Shown here piece after piece: positions 1-8,904 of a stretch of DNA of 64,000 nt. Within the stretch, counting starts at the first letter, position 1. Every line of letters begins with the position of its first letter. The stretch covers positions 3,658,001 through 3,722,000 of the forward strand of contig NC_015276.1 of assembly GCF_000192865.1 (NCBI RefSeq), read 5' to 3'. A program made the translations under genes and the position numbers. This DNA is from Marinomonas mediterranea MMB-1. Lineage in GTDB: Bacteria > Pseudomonadota > Gammaproteobacteria > Pseudomonadales > Marinomonadaceae. The notes beneath the pieces were generated by a model. The model searched no databases, was not told the origin of the DNA, and saw nothing but the letters and a program-made list of their open reading frames with translations.

Positions 1-193
1 CCTTTTCGATATCACTAAGGACGTCTTCTAGCGGCAGATCATCATGCTGCTTTAAATACGCAACCAATTTCGGGTAGTCGTGTTGCCACGGCCAATGGGT
101 CTGGGCGAAGGTTGCCACTTGCCATAGAGGTTGAGTCGCTGTCAGCCATTGGTCTAACGCTTTAAATTTGTCAGTTAAGGATAAGTTTTGCAT
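1..193 (-). CDS. N-terminal part of an unrecognised protein (possible methyltransferase)
   Basis: An open frame begins with ATG at 191-193 and runs off the left edge of the window without a stop, giving 64 residues. The visible start reads MQNLSLTDKFKALDQWL and contains the tryptophan/proline-rich motif THWPWQHDYPKL. The style resembles the N-terminus of SAM-dependent methyltransferases found near aminotransferase genes in pseudomonad relatives, but no catalytic motif is inside the window, so that is a weak guess. An in-frame ATG at 203-205 is an alternative start, and neither has a strong ribosome site. The gene diverges from the aminotransferase at 385. Confidence 0.5.
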   Translation of the reverse strand, partial: MQNLSLTDKFKALDQWLTATQPLWQVATFAQTHWPWQHDYPKLVAYLKQHDDLPLEDVLSDIEK

Positions 194-310
194 CAACACG
201 TGCATCAGTCTTGAGGTGTGTAAAGAATTATATACAGCTGTATTTCAATTTAGCCAGATAAAGATTTGTATTTTAGCGTTATTGGGGCAAAATAATGGTC
301 TCTTTTCTGT

Positions 311-340
311 CGTTGAATCGTCTCATTTTTCGATTCAACG
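311..340. repeat. Perfect 10-bp inverted repeat in the leader of the aminotransferase gene
   Basis: CGTTGAATCG at 311-320 and CGATTCAACG at 331-340 are perfect reverse complements around a 10-base loop ending in a T run. The repeat sits 44 bases before the aminotransferase ATG and is not followed by a T tract on the plus strand. A leader hairpin or an operator is more likely than a terminator. A separate perfect 12-bp palindrome (ATACAGCTGTAT) lies at 232-243 in the same divergent gap. Confidence 0.6.
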
Positions 341-384
341 ACGCGGCACTGCGCGAACACGAACATTAAGGAATCTATTAAACC

Positions 385-1581
385 ATGTTTAAACATCTAA
401 AGGCTGTTCCAGGCGATCCACTTTTGGCATTAATCGTTGCTCACCAACAAGATACGAACCCTAAAAAAATCGATTTGGGTGTGGGTGTCTATAAGAACGA
501 TTCCGGCCAAACTCCTATTTTGGAAAGTGTTAAGAAAGCCGAAGCCTTTATGGTGGAAAATGAGATTACCAAAAGCTATTTGGGAGTATACGGCGCACCT
601 GAGTTTTCGCCGATTATTCAGGATCTGTTGTTAGGAAAAGACAGCAATGTGATTAAGCAAGGTCGTATTCAATCGACTCAAACACCGGGCGGCACTGGCG
701 CGCTTAAAGTCGCGGCCGATTTTATCAGCGCGAACCTTGACGGCGCACGTTTGTGGGTAAGCGACCCAACATGGGGGAACCACCAATCCATCTTTAACTC
801 TGCTGGTGTTGAGGTCATTACCTACCCTTACTACGATGCCGTCACAAATGGCGTTCGTTTTGAAGAAATGATGGCGACGCTTGAAGCAGAAACCACTGAA
901 GGCGACGTGTTGTTGTTGCACGCTTGCTGCCACAACCCAACGGGCGTAGATCTTAACCTTGAGCACTGGGAAGCGCTGACTGAGTTGGTGAATAAGCGCA
1001 ACTTGTTGCCGCTTATTGATGCGGCTTATCAGGGGTTCGGCGACGGCCTTGAAGAAGATATGGCAGGGCTTCGCTATATGGCTGAACGCGTACCTAGTTT
1101 GTTAGTTGCGAACTCGTTCTCGAAGAACTTTGGTATTTATCGTGATCGTTGCGGTGGTTTGAGCGTTATTGCTGAAACCGCTGAGGAAGCGAAGAACGCA
1201 TTTTCGATCATAGGACAAGCGATTCGTGCGAACTACTCAATGCCACCAGCACACGGTGCGACTCTAGTACACACAATTATGACGGACCCAGATCTTAAAG
1301 CACTGTGGGAAACGGAAGTCACGCAGATGCGTGATCGTATTAATGACTTGCGTTCTAAGCTTGTGCAAAAGCTTGCTGCATCTGGGGCAAGCAAAGATTT
1401 CAGCTTTATTGAGCAACAACGCGGTATGTTTTCCTATTCTGGTTTATCTTTAGAACAAGTACGTCAGCTTCGTTCTGAGTACTCTATCTACATTGCTGAC
1501 TCTGGCCGTATGAGTATTGCAGGCATCAGTGATCAAAATATTGATTACTTGTCTGAAAGCATCGCGAAAGTCGTTGGTTAG
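385..1581 (+). CDS. Aspartate/aromatic amino acid aminotransferase
   Basis: 398 residues, the usual length for class I aspartate or tyrosine aminotransferases (AspC/TyrB). It would transfer an amino group between aspartate or aromatic amino acids and 2-oxoglutarate in the cytoplasm. The N-terminus has the family pattern PGDPLLAL followed by IDLGVGVYKN. The pyridoxal-phosphate lysine is in SFSKNFGIY at about residue 247, and the phosphate-binding arginine follows in YRDRCGG. The ATG has AAGGA about 12 bases upstream. The sequence cannot decide between aspartate and aromatic preference, so no symbol is given. A terminator follows the stop. Confidence 0.93.
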   Translation: MFKHLKAVPGDPLLALIVAHQQDTNPKKIDLGVGVYKNDSGQTPILESVKKAEAFMVENEITKSYLGVYGAPEFSPIIQDLLLGKDSNVIKQGRIQSTQTPGGTGALKVAADFISANLDGARLWVSDPTWGNHQSIFNSAGVEVITYPYYDAVTNGVRFEEMMATLEAETTEGDVLLLHACCHNPTGVDLNLEHWEALTELVNKRNLLPLIDAAYQGFGDGLEEDMAGLRYMAERVPSLLVANSFSKNFGIYRDRCGGLSVIAETAEEAKNAFSIIGQAIRANYSMPPAHGATLVHTIMTDPDLKALWETEVTQMRDRINDLRSKLVQKLAASGASKDFSFIEQQRGMFSYSGLSLEQVRQLRSEYSIYIADSGRMSIAGISDQNIDYLSESIAKVVG

Positions 1582-1630
1582 CGATTAGTTGTTGATAAAA
1601 AAGATATAAAACACTAATGCAAAGTAGAGA

Positions 1631-1665
1631 AAAAGCTCGTCTAAGACTCATCGACGGGCTTTTTT
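1631..1665 (+). terminator. Rho-independent terminator of the aminotransferase gene
   Basis: AAAAGCTCGTC pairs with GACGGGCTTTT (one G-T wobble) around a 10-base loop and is followed by a T run. It lies 50 bases after the aminotransferase stop codon. Confidence 0.85.
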
Positions 1666-1812
1666 ATTCCTGTCTCTTGAGTCGTGTCATTATTAAGCTG
1701 TCCGTCGTAAATCAACAGCAAGCCGTCGAACCGAAACTGTTTGAGTCACATTGCTCTAGCCATGCTTTAATCGTACTATTCTGATGTCTTATGTTTTCAT
1801 CAAGGAAGTAAC

Positions 1813-4401
1813 GTGTTTCTCTCTAGCTCATCTAAAAGTGCTTATCACCACACTGTTAATATTCTGTCGAGACTGATCACTTATACCTCTATTGCGATTA
1901 TGAGCAGTAGCATGGCATTTGCATTCCCGAATACGTCTTATTTTCATGATAGAAGCACGACGTTGGAGACGTTTGCAAAATCAAGCTCGTTGAACATTGA
2001 TCAAACCGTTAACCAAACAGACAGCCAAGAAAACAATCAATCACACAAGTTGGTCAAAGCGGATTCAACTCGTCCACTTAGTGGTGATTTTAATGATTTG
2101 AAGCAGTATCTTCTTGATACCAGCTTAAGCGAATATCGTATTGATCTACCGCTTCCTGATGGTCAATCGATTGAATATATTTTAGCGCCTACGCATGTTA
2201 TGAGTGAGTCAGTTGCTGAACAGTTTCCCGACATGCGTCAATTCAAAGGCTATGCCGTTGATAATACAGGACTCAGTGGTCGTTTCGATGTATCTGAACT
2301 TGGCTTTCGAGGGTTATTTGATACACAAAACGGACAAGTGACACTTGATCCAACTCATGTTGGAGAAACAAACAACTATGCGAGCTACTATGCACGTAGC
2401 AGTAACGGGTTAGACTCTAATTTTAACGAAACAGTGCTTCAGGGCGACACTGAAAGCGCAGCAGTGCAACAGCGAACCGCTTCTTATACGCCGACACTAA
2501 AAACCTATCGTTTGGCAGTCTCTGCATCGTATCAGTTTACCGAATTTTATGGCGGACAATCCCAAGCACTCGCGGGCATTGTGACTATGGTGAACAGATT
2601 AAATGAGGTATACGAAAAAGATCTAGGCATCACCTTCACCTTGGTATCAGGTACAAACACAATCGTGAACAGTGCTAACGCTGGCCCCTTTGATAACAGC
2701 AGTAACGACATCAGTTATAATAAAGCCTTTCTTGATTCAATTGTTGGCAACGAGAACTATGATATTGGGCACATCGTAAATACTGGCGGCGGCGGACTTG
2801 CTACACTTGGCTCGGTTTGTGATAACGAAAAAAAAGCACAAGGCGTTACAGGGATCCCCTCCCCTACTGGCGATGCCTTCTATATTAATTTCGTTGCTCA
2901 TGAAGTCGGACATCAATTTGGTGCCAATCATACATTTAATGGGACAACAGGTAATTGTTCTGGAAATAGAAACGAAGACTCGGCCGTAGAACCCGGCAGC
3001 GGCTCAACCATAATGGCATATGCAGGAATATGCGGAATACTAAACCTACAAAACAACTCAACGCCACATTTTCATGCATACAGTATCAACGAAATTAATA
3101 ACTATTTAGCAACGACGATAGGCTCAAGCTGTGGCACGGTCACCTCGCAAGCCAATACTGCACCCGCTGTCGACGCTGGTGACGACATAACTATCCCTGC
3201 AAACACACCCTTCATGCTCATAGGCAGTGCGACAGACACTGAGAATGACAACCTAACCTATATCTGGGAGGAAATGGATACAGGTAACGCCTCTACCTCA
3301 GTTACAACCATGGCTGACGATGGAACTCGAACTCTTTTCAGGTCGTGGGAGACTGTAACTAGTGCAACGCGCTACCTACCACGATTAGAAGACCTCGTTG
3401 ATGGAGAACTATCCCTAGGGGAGACCTACCCAGCAAGTAGCCGAAATTTAAATTTCAGATTAACAGTGAGACAAACCGATAGTAACGGAAACAGTCTAGC
3501 GGGGAGTAACTACGACGATAAGGTGGTGACGGTTGACTCAAATTCTGGCCCTTTTTATATCACATCACCAAACTCTAATGTCACTGCAGACACAGGAGAA
3601 ACCGTTACTCTTAACTGGAATGTTGCCAATACATCCTCATCTCCTGTGAATTGTTCGAATGTCGATGTACTCATCGCAGATGAAGGAAACACCGCTTTCT
3701 CTGGAGCAGGTGAAAAAATACTGGCGGAGAATATACAAAACACGGGGCAAACTACAATTTTGGTACCTAACCTGAACATTGCTAATCGCTATATTATGCT
3801 TCGCTGCAGTAACAAAAGCTTTTTCGCGTTATCGCCCTGTCACTTTACGTTTAATGGATCCGAAACATCGCCCTCTCAATCCTGTACGCCACGTAGCGTC
3901 CCTTCAGTTATTAACAGCAGCAATAGCAATAACACCACCAGCATTAGCAATTCGAGTTCAGGGAGCTCTTTCCTATCTGGCTCAACCTCCTTCCTTTTTT
4001 ATATACCGTTAATCTTGTTAACACTAAGCAGCTCTTTAGTAAAAGGGAGAAAATTTACCAAACTTACATTAACAGGGGCACTGATAGGCATGATAACAAC
4101 GGGTTGTACGACGGTAGACGCTCAACCGGAAAAATCTAGCTGGCTTAAAGGCGAGCTAGAACGAGTAAAAAATACTGAGGATTACCGTCTCATTACCCAA
4201 GGAGGGCGAGGCGAACCGCTACCGGGGCTGGATGCTAAAGAGTTTGCTCAAGCCAAGCAGCTTTGTGGAATGATTAATGTATCGTTAAGCGATGTGATCC
4301 GCTCTGATGATGAAATGAACGAGAGAGTAAACATGATCAATGATATCGCTCGCTTCAACAAAACGGTTTGGCCGCTTTGCCAAAAACACAATCAACCCTA
4401 G
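1813..4401 (+). CDS. Secreted reprolysin-like zinc metalloprotease with CTERM-type anchor and lipobox tail
   Basis: 862 residues from a GTG start with AAGGAAG 5 bases upstream. A signal peptide ends near AFA in the first 45 residues. The zinc site HEVGHQFGANH (HExxHxxGxxH, His363, His367, His373) and the following IMAYAG turn place it with the M12B/reprolysin-like metzincins. A long region with NTAPAVDAGDD resembles beta-sandwich domains of secreted bacterial proteases. A Ser/Asn/Gly-rich linker (about 700-724), a hydrophobic helix (727-746) and a basic KGRK form a GlyGly-CTERM-like tripartite tail. Unusually the chain continues through a lipobox-like ITTGC (Cys765) and about 97 hydrophilic residues. 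The next gene encodes a rhombosortase-like protease, which fits processing of this tail. Confidence 0.85.
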   Translation: MFLSSSSKSAYHHTVNILSRLITYTSIAIMSSSMAFAFPNTSYFHDRSTTLETFAKSSSLNIDQTVNQTDSQENNQSHKLVKADSTRPLSGDFNDLKQYLLDTSLSEYRIDLPLPDGQSIEYILAPTHVMSESVAEQFPDMRQFKGYAVDNTGLSGRFDVSELGFRGLFDTQNGQVTLDPTHVGETNNYASYYARSSNGLDSNFNETVLQGDTESAAVQQRTASYTPTLKTYRLAVSASYQFTEFYGGQSQALAGIVTMVNRLNEVYEKDLGITFTLVSGTNTIVNSANAGPFDNSSNDISYNKAFLDSIVGNENYDIGHIVNTGGGGLATLGSVCDNEKKAQGVTGIPSPTGDAFYINFVAHEVGHQFGANHTFNGTTGNCSGNRNEDSAVEPGSGSTIMAYAGICGILNLQNNSTPHFHAYSINEINNYLATTIGSSCGTVTSQANTAPAVDAGDDITIPANTPFMLIGSATDTENDNLTYIWEEMDTGNASTSVTTMADDGTRTLFRSWETVTSATRYLPRLEDLVDGELSLGETYPASSRNLNFRLTVRQTDSNGNSLAGSNYDDKVVTVDSNSGPFYITSPNSNVTADTGETVTLNWNVANTSSSPVNCSNVDVLIADEGNTAFSGAGEKILAENIQNTGQTTILVPNLNIANRYIMLRCSNKSFFALSPCHFTFNGSETSPSQSCTPRSVPSVINSSNSNNTTSISNSSSGSSFLSGSTSFLFYIPLILLTLSSSLVKGRKFTKLTLTGALIGMITTGCTTVDAQPEKSSWLKGELERVKNTEDYRLITQGGRGEPLPGLDAKEFAQAKQLCGMINVSLSDVIRSDDEMNERVNMINDIARFNKTVWPLCQKHNQP

Positions 4402-4970
4402 GTAATTCGTTAGGCGTTCACTACTTTTACGCCTTTATCACGTTTGTGGTTGTCATGATGTTGCCATTCGAGGATGGATGGCAACATCACTGGAGGCTGT
4501 CGAGTGCAGCCTTTTTCTCAGAGCCTTGGCGCTTAATCAGTGCGCATTTCACCCATTTAAATTACATGCATGCGTTTACGAACTGTATTGGAATGGTATG
4601 TATTTTTGTTGTATCACATAAGCAAGTTTCTCTGAAAAGCTGGAGCGTGATTAGCGTTTATCTTATTGCTCTTATCGACTGTTCGCTTTATTTGAGAAGC
4701 GATAACTGGTTCTATTCTGGCTCATCAAGCTTAGTGATCGGCTGGTGTAGCTTCGGGATTTTAGTGGTCTCTCAATACTCGAGATTGATTCAAGTGGTCA
4801 CGCTTATTTGTCTTGGTGTGGCATTGCTGTTCACGAAAACGCCAGACTATTTAATACAGTATAGTGGCGCGACAACGCAGCATTGGGTGGCGTTTACAGG
4901 GGGAATATTAGGCGCTATAGTTTTGCTCGCTATTAGGCATTGGAATGCAAAGCACGTTAAAATTGCTTAG
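4368..4970 (+). CDS. Rhombosortase-like rhomboid intramembrane protease
   Basis: 200 residues with about six hydrophobic segments. The pattern EPWRLISAHFTHLNYMHAFTN is the rhomboid WR..SaHf.Hln..H..N loop. GSSSLVIGW replaces the common GLSGvLhG, keeping a serine at the catalytic position (about residue 124), and QHWVAFTGG supplies the catalytic histidine. Rhombosortases are known to process GlyGly-CTERM tails of secreted proteins. Here the gene overlaps the end of the metalloprotease gene by 34 bases and uses a TTG start, the only start codon before the first membrane helix, so the exact start is uncertain. The glycine after the catalytic serine is replaced by serine, which is atypical. Confidence 0.78.
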   Translation: MAALPKTQSTLGNSLGVHYFYAFITFVVVMMLPFEDGWQHHWRLSSAAFFSEPWRLISAHFTHLNYMHAFTNCIGMVCIFVVSHKQVSLKSWSVISVYLIALIDCSLYLRSDNWFYSGSSSLVIGWCSFGILVVSQYSRLIQVVTLICLGVALLFTKTPDYLIQYSGATTQHWVAFTGGILGAIVLLAIRHWNAKHVKIA

Positions 4971-4973
4971 ACA

Positions 4974-5582
4974 CTAGTGAACAATACGCGACCCTGTCGG
5001 CACGACTTCGATTTCAGGATGATGAAACTGCGCCAAACGCATGATCGACTCTTCCAACGTGCTACGCCAAAACTGTCGCTCTTCTTCCGTCATACCTTCA
5101 AGTTTCTGCCAGCCTTTTTCCGTTCCGTATAAACGAACACAGGCCATAACTTCATCGATAAACGCTTTATCCGCAGAGTAGTTTAAGCCTAGAAGATGCG
5201 CGCCGCGCATAAAACCGACGCACCAGTCCTCAATCATTATATTTACTTTGCCGTCTGGCGCGGTGTGTTCGAGGTAAACAGGATGCAAGTCCCCTTGAAT
5301 TAAGCCATTTACAGATTCCATGTACATGATCATGACCAAACCGAGAAACTCTTCTTCCTGCTCTTTGGACTCCCAGTTTGGTTGTTCGTCTTCTGGCCCC
5401 CAAATGGCCCAGAGCCAATCGCCAGGGATATGCGAATCCGGCGCGCAACCGACTGCCGTCAAAAAGCCATCGAGTTCGGATACCCCCATAATGGAACGGT
5501 CCGATCCCAAGGTCGAAAGGTAGTGATCAAGGCGCGAATATAACGCCTCAACACTTTCATTATTATTGCTTTCGTCTGACAT
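4974..5582 (-). CDS. UPF0149 (YgfB/YecA) family protein
   Basis: About 202 residues. The pattern MGVSELDGFLTAVGCAPD near residue 37 is typical of the UPF0149/YgfB-YecA family, whose members are small acidic helical cytoplasmic proteins of poorly known function. WLWAIWG and the later DWCVGFMRG are also family-like. I place the start at the ATG ending at 5582, which has AAGAG 7 bases upstream, rather than the GTG two codons earlier. No C-terminal SEC-C zinc motif is present. It converges with the rhombosortase gene, with only three bases between stops and no visible terminator. Confidence 0.85.
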   Translation of the reverse strand: MSDESNNNESVEALYSRLDHYLSTLGSDRSIMGVSELDGFLTAVGCAPDSHIPGDWLWAIWGPEDEQPNWESKEQEEEFLGLVMIMYMESVNGLIQGDLHPVYLEHTAPDGKVNIMIEDWCVGFMRGAHLLGLNYSADKAFIDEVMACVRLYGTEKGWQKLEGMTEEERQFWRSTLEESIMRLAQFHHPEIEVVPTGSRIVH

Positions 5583-5680
5583 AATCACTCTTGTAAGAAT
5601 CCTTTTCGATCCTATATCACCTTAAGTATAGCAAGAGAAACGCATTGCTCATGATTTTTGAACGCGGCTCTCTATACTCA

Positions 5681-7579
5681 CTAGTCAATAATGGCTAAGT
5701 TTCCGTATGTTTCCAACCAATCTTTTCGATCGGCTGCTCGCTTTTTCGAAAGCAGCTTATCGAGCACCTCACCGGTTTCCAAAGGGTCGTCCATTGTCAA
5801 CTGAATCAAGCGTCGTGTATCTGGCGCCATGGTGGTTTCACGCAGTTGAGGCGGGTTCATCTCACCCAGACCTTTGAAACGCTGTACGTCGAGTTTACCG
5901 CGCTTTTTCTCTGCCTCAATTTTATGAATGATGATGTCTTTTTCCTCATCATCCAGCGCATAATGCACTTCTTTACCAATATCGATACGATATAGCGGCG
6001 GCATCGCCACGAAGACATGACCAGAGTTCACAAGTGTGGGGAAATGCTTTACAAAAAGCGCACACAGCAATGTGGCGATGTGCAAACCATCGGAGTCGGC
6101 ATCGGCTAAAATGCAGACTTTTCCATAGCGCAAACCGGATAAGTCCTCTTGCCCTGGGTCAACGCCTAGCGCGACGGAAATGTCGTGAATTTCCTGAGAA
6201 GCCAGCACTTGTGATTGATCCACTTCCCATGAGTTTAGGATTTTACCTCGCAACGGCATTATCGCTTGGAACTCTTTGTCTCGAGCCTGTTTTGCAGAGC
6301 CGCCCGCAGAGTCCCCTTCCACTAAGAAGAGCTCACTTCGACTTGAATCTTGACCCGCACAATCAGCCAGCTTTCCGGGTAAAGCAGGGCCTTGAGTCAC
6401 TTTCTTACGCACTACTTTTTTGCTGGCGCGCATGCGTTTTTGCGCACTCGAAATAATAACGTCGGCTATTTTTTGTGCGTCTTCAACGTGTTTGTTCAAC
6501 CACAGACTAAACGCGTCTTTTACTGTCGCTGTAATAAACGGTACGATTTGGCGTGACGAAAGGCGTTCTTTGGTTTGACCTGAGAATTGAGGTTCTTGCA
6601 GCTTTGCAGACAACACATAGCTACATCGCTCCCACACGTCTTCTGCGGTCAGCTTGACGCCGCGTGGAAGTAAGTTATGGAAATCACAAAACTCTCGTAT
6701 CGCTTCCAACAAGCCTGTGCGCAGCCCATTTACGTGAGTACCGCCTTGGGCTGTTGGAATAAGGTTTACATAACTTTCGGTAATTAGCTCTCCGCCTTCT
6801 GGCAACCACTGTACCGCCCAATCAACACCCTGTGTGGTTTCTATCAAGGAGCCGATGAACGGCTCTTCAGGTAGAAGTTCGTAGCCTTTATTTGCAAGTG
6901 CGAGATAGTCTTTTAAGCCATCTTGGTAGAACCATTCTTCTCGAGTCTCTTCACTGCCGGATTGATCCACAAAAACGACGTGTAAACCAGAACACAATAC
7001 CGCTTTTGCTTTCAATAAGTGGCGAAGACGTGACAGCGAAAATTTAGCTGAGTCAAAGTACTTTGGGTCTGCTTTGAACTTTACTTTTGTTCCGGTATTT
7101 TTTTTGCCTACCGTACCAACCTCTGCCAATTCAGAAGTTTTAAAACCATCGGCAAAAGCAATGTGATACTGCTTACCATCTCGCTTAACCCAAACGTCCA
7201 GCTGATTGGATAAAGCGTTTACAACGGATACACCCACGCCGTGAAGACCACCTGAAAACTGGTAGCTGTCACCTGAGAACTTACCGCCCGCATGCAGTTT
7301 GGTTAAGATCAGCTCTACCCCTGAGACACCTTCTTCAGGGTGAATATCAACAGGCATACCACGACCATTATCCTCTACGCTCAGTGAGCCATCTTTGTAG
7401 AGCGTTACTTCTATTTTATCCGCATGCCCCGCAAGCGCTTCGTCGACAGAGTTGTCTATAACTTCTTGACCTAAGTGATTTGGTCGCGTGGTTTCTGTAT
7501 ACATGCCAGGGCGCTTTTGCACTGGCTCCAGACCACTTAATACTTCTATCGATCCTGCGTTGTATTCTTTTACTGACAT
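5681..7579 (-). CDS. parE: DNA topoisomerase IV subunit B
   Basis: 632 residues. It is the ATPase/TOPRIM subunit that works with ParC to unlink daughter chromosomes. The GHKL ATP site is visible as EVIDNSVDEALAG and DNGRGMPVDIHPEEG near the N-terminus. The TOPRIM motifs EGDSAGGSA and DADSDG are in the second half. The length fits ParE rather than GyrB, which carries an extra insertion. The start is set at the ATG of MSVKEYNAGS, which has GGAAG 11 bases upstream; an upstream in-frame TTG is less likely. The neighbours yqiA, yqiB and nudF are those seen beside parE in enterobacteria. Confidence 0.97.
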   Translation of the reverse strand: MSVKEYNAGSIEVLSGLEPVQKRPGMYTETTRPNHLGQEVIDNSVDEALAGHADKIEVTLYKDGSLSVEDNGRGMPVDIHPEEGVSGVELILTKLHAGGKFSGDSYQFSGGLHGVGVSVVNALSNQLDVWVKRDGKQYHIAFADGFKTSELAEVGTVGKKNTGTKVKFKADPKYFDSAKFSLSRLRHLLKAKAVLCSGLHVVFVDQSGSEETREEWFYQDGLKDYLALANKGYELLPEEPFIGSLIETTQGVDWAVQWLPEGGELITESYVNLIPTAQGGTHVNGLRTGLLEAIREFCDFHNLLPRGVKLTAEDVWERCSYVLSAKLQEPQFSGQTKERLSSRQIVPFITATVKDAFSLWLNKHVEDAQKIADVIISSAQKRMRASKKVVRKKVTQGPALPGKLADCAGQDSSRSELFLVEGDSAGGSAKQARDKEFQAIMPLRGKILNSWEVDQSQVLASQEIHDISVALGVDPGQEDLSGLRYGKVCILADADSDGLHIATLLCALFVKHFPTLVNSGHVFVAMPPLYRIDIGKEVHYALDDEEKDIIIHKIEAEKKRGKLDVQRFKGLGEMNPPQLRETTMAPDTRRLIQLTMDDPLETGEVLDKLLSKKRAADRKDWLETYGNLAIID

Positions 7580-7733
7580 ACGGTTAGTTACTTCCAAAAA
7601 AATTTGCTAGGAGGGAGTCTATCAAAGGTGTCATTTTGAATAAATGACTATGTCGTAGGAAAAGGTAATGAGTACAGCTATTCCCTTCTCGCTGGCACAA
7701 GACGTTTTACTCAAAACATGCAAGTGGCGTCAA

Positions 7734-8327
7734 TTAACGACACGTTCGATCAATAACGCCCGTGAACTCTAAAATGGTTTCGGCAAAACGATCGAAGTCT
7801 ACAAAGCTGTGGTCTCCGCCTTTTTCATGAGTAAGACGCTCAACTTGCTTAAACCGATTGAGCGCAGCTTGATAGTCCAGCACTTCATCGCCTTCTTGAA
7901 GCATAAGCCATATGTTGTTCCCTGTAGGCTTTGTGACATCTATCGTTTGTAACTCTTCGATATGTGTTTGCGTCAGAGTATAGCGCTCATTTGTATAAGG
8001 GTTTTCCTGAACACCAAGTAAATCTTGTAACAAGATCGGCGCTTCGACAGCAGGGTTAATCAGCACGGCTTTAAGGTTATATTTTTCAGATAAGTATAGA
8101 CTGTAAAAACCACCAAGTGAGCTTCCAACTAACGCGACATTCTGACCAGATGCGAGTTTACCTTCGATCAATACTTCTAATTGCTGAATAGCCAAATAGG
8201 GCTGCCAATGTAATCTAGGGCAATAAAAATCAGCCTCTTTTCCAATAGAGGCCATCGCTTGCTTTATAAGTTGAGATTTAAATGAGCGTTCTGAGCTGTT
8301 AAAACCATGTACGTAGATTAGTGTCAT
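7734..8327 (-). CDS. yqiA: YqiA-type alpha/beta-hydrolase esterase
   Basis: 197 residues from MTLIYVHGFNSS, matching the length and start of E. coli YqiA. The nucleophile elbow is GSSLGG, and later GDEVLDY and GGDHSF provide the expected acid and histidine. NENPYT-like residues (QENPYTNERY) are typical of the family. YqiA is a cytoplasmic esterase for short acyl and palmitoyl-CoA substrates. The start at M8 of the longest frame is chosen by family length; no good ribosome site distinguishes it from an ATG 21 bases upstream. It sits 154 bases upstream of parE. Confidence 0.88.
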   Translation of the reverse strand: MTLIYVHGFNSSERSFKSQLIKQAMASIGKEADFYCPRLHWQPYLAIQQLEVLIEGKLASGQNVALVGSSLGGFYSLYLSEKYNLKAVLINPAVEAPILLQDLLGVQENPYTNERYTLTQTHIEELQTIDVTKPTGNNIWLMLQEGDEVLDYQAALNRFKQVERLTHEKGGDHSFVDFDRFAETILEFTGVIDRTCR

Positions 8328-8401
8328 AGCGGGTACTTTTAAGGGCATACCTGGAATTTAAGGAGTATTTGGAAACTGCTTATTTAAGAATCTAGCGGTG
8401 C

Positions 8402-8860
8402 CTAAGCCATCTGAATAAAAGACACATCATCCAGACGGTGACCGTGCTTCAAGCACAGTTCTAGCAAGTCGGCGAGCTGTTGATTCAAACGGAACTTCTC
8501 ATCCTTATGGCGCATTTCATCATTGGGGTACGGGTAACTGCCACGAAATTGCCGATGGCCGTCGGTAATCTCAGCTAACCCAACATCATGATACAACCGA
8601 ATGATCATTTTAAGCTTGGCATCAAACATTAACTCGCTTTGGGTTTCTGGCATGAACTCCAAAAGCAATTCGGACGTAAATCGACTCTCGTCTTTTAAAG
8701 ATAGACTTAGACAGCTTCGTTGATGACCAGACGTATCGATCGCAAAGTGCCACTCACGCTCCTCTTCTTTTGTGCGCAGCACTTTACCTATCCGGCGATA
8801 ATTTAATTCGCCCAATAGCTGAAGCTCTGCAAGATTTGGAACATAGTGTTGTTTTGTCAT
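8402..8860 (-). CDS. yqiB: DUF1249 family protein YqiB
   Basis: 152 residues. The NLAELQLLGELNYRRIGKVL start and the aromatic RGSYPYPNDEMRHKDEKF segment are typical of DUF1249/YqiB, a conserved gammaproteobacterial protein of unknown function. In E. coli yqiB lies between cpdA and nudF. Here cpdA is absent and yqiB is flanked by yqiA and an acyltransferase. The order supports the assignment. Confidence 0.85.
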   Translation of the reverse strand: MTKQHYVPNLAELQLLGELNYRRIGKVLRTKEEEREWHFAIDTSGHQRSCLSLSLKDESRFTSELLLEFMPETQSELMFDAKLKMIIRLYHDVGLAEITDGHRQFRGSYPYPNDEMRHKDEKFRLNQQLADLLELCLKHGHRLDDVSFIQMA

Positions 8861-8904
8861 CGCCTATCCAGTGTAAAGTTATAATGATTGAAGCATGCTG
8901 GGCA

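Noticed and set aside
6034..6456. 140-residue frame antisense to parE
   Set aside because: Shadow of parE with no family features.
7580..7597. Upstream TTG start for parE
   Set aside because: GGAAG is well placed for the downstream ATG and overlaps the TTG itself, and known ParE proteins start at the equivalent of the ATG.
7668..7772. 34-codon plus-strand frame with a good ribosome-like AAGG
   Set aside because: It runs antisense into the end of yqiA, the peptide shows no recognisable feature, and AAGG is only two to three bases from the ATG.
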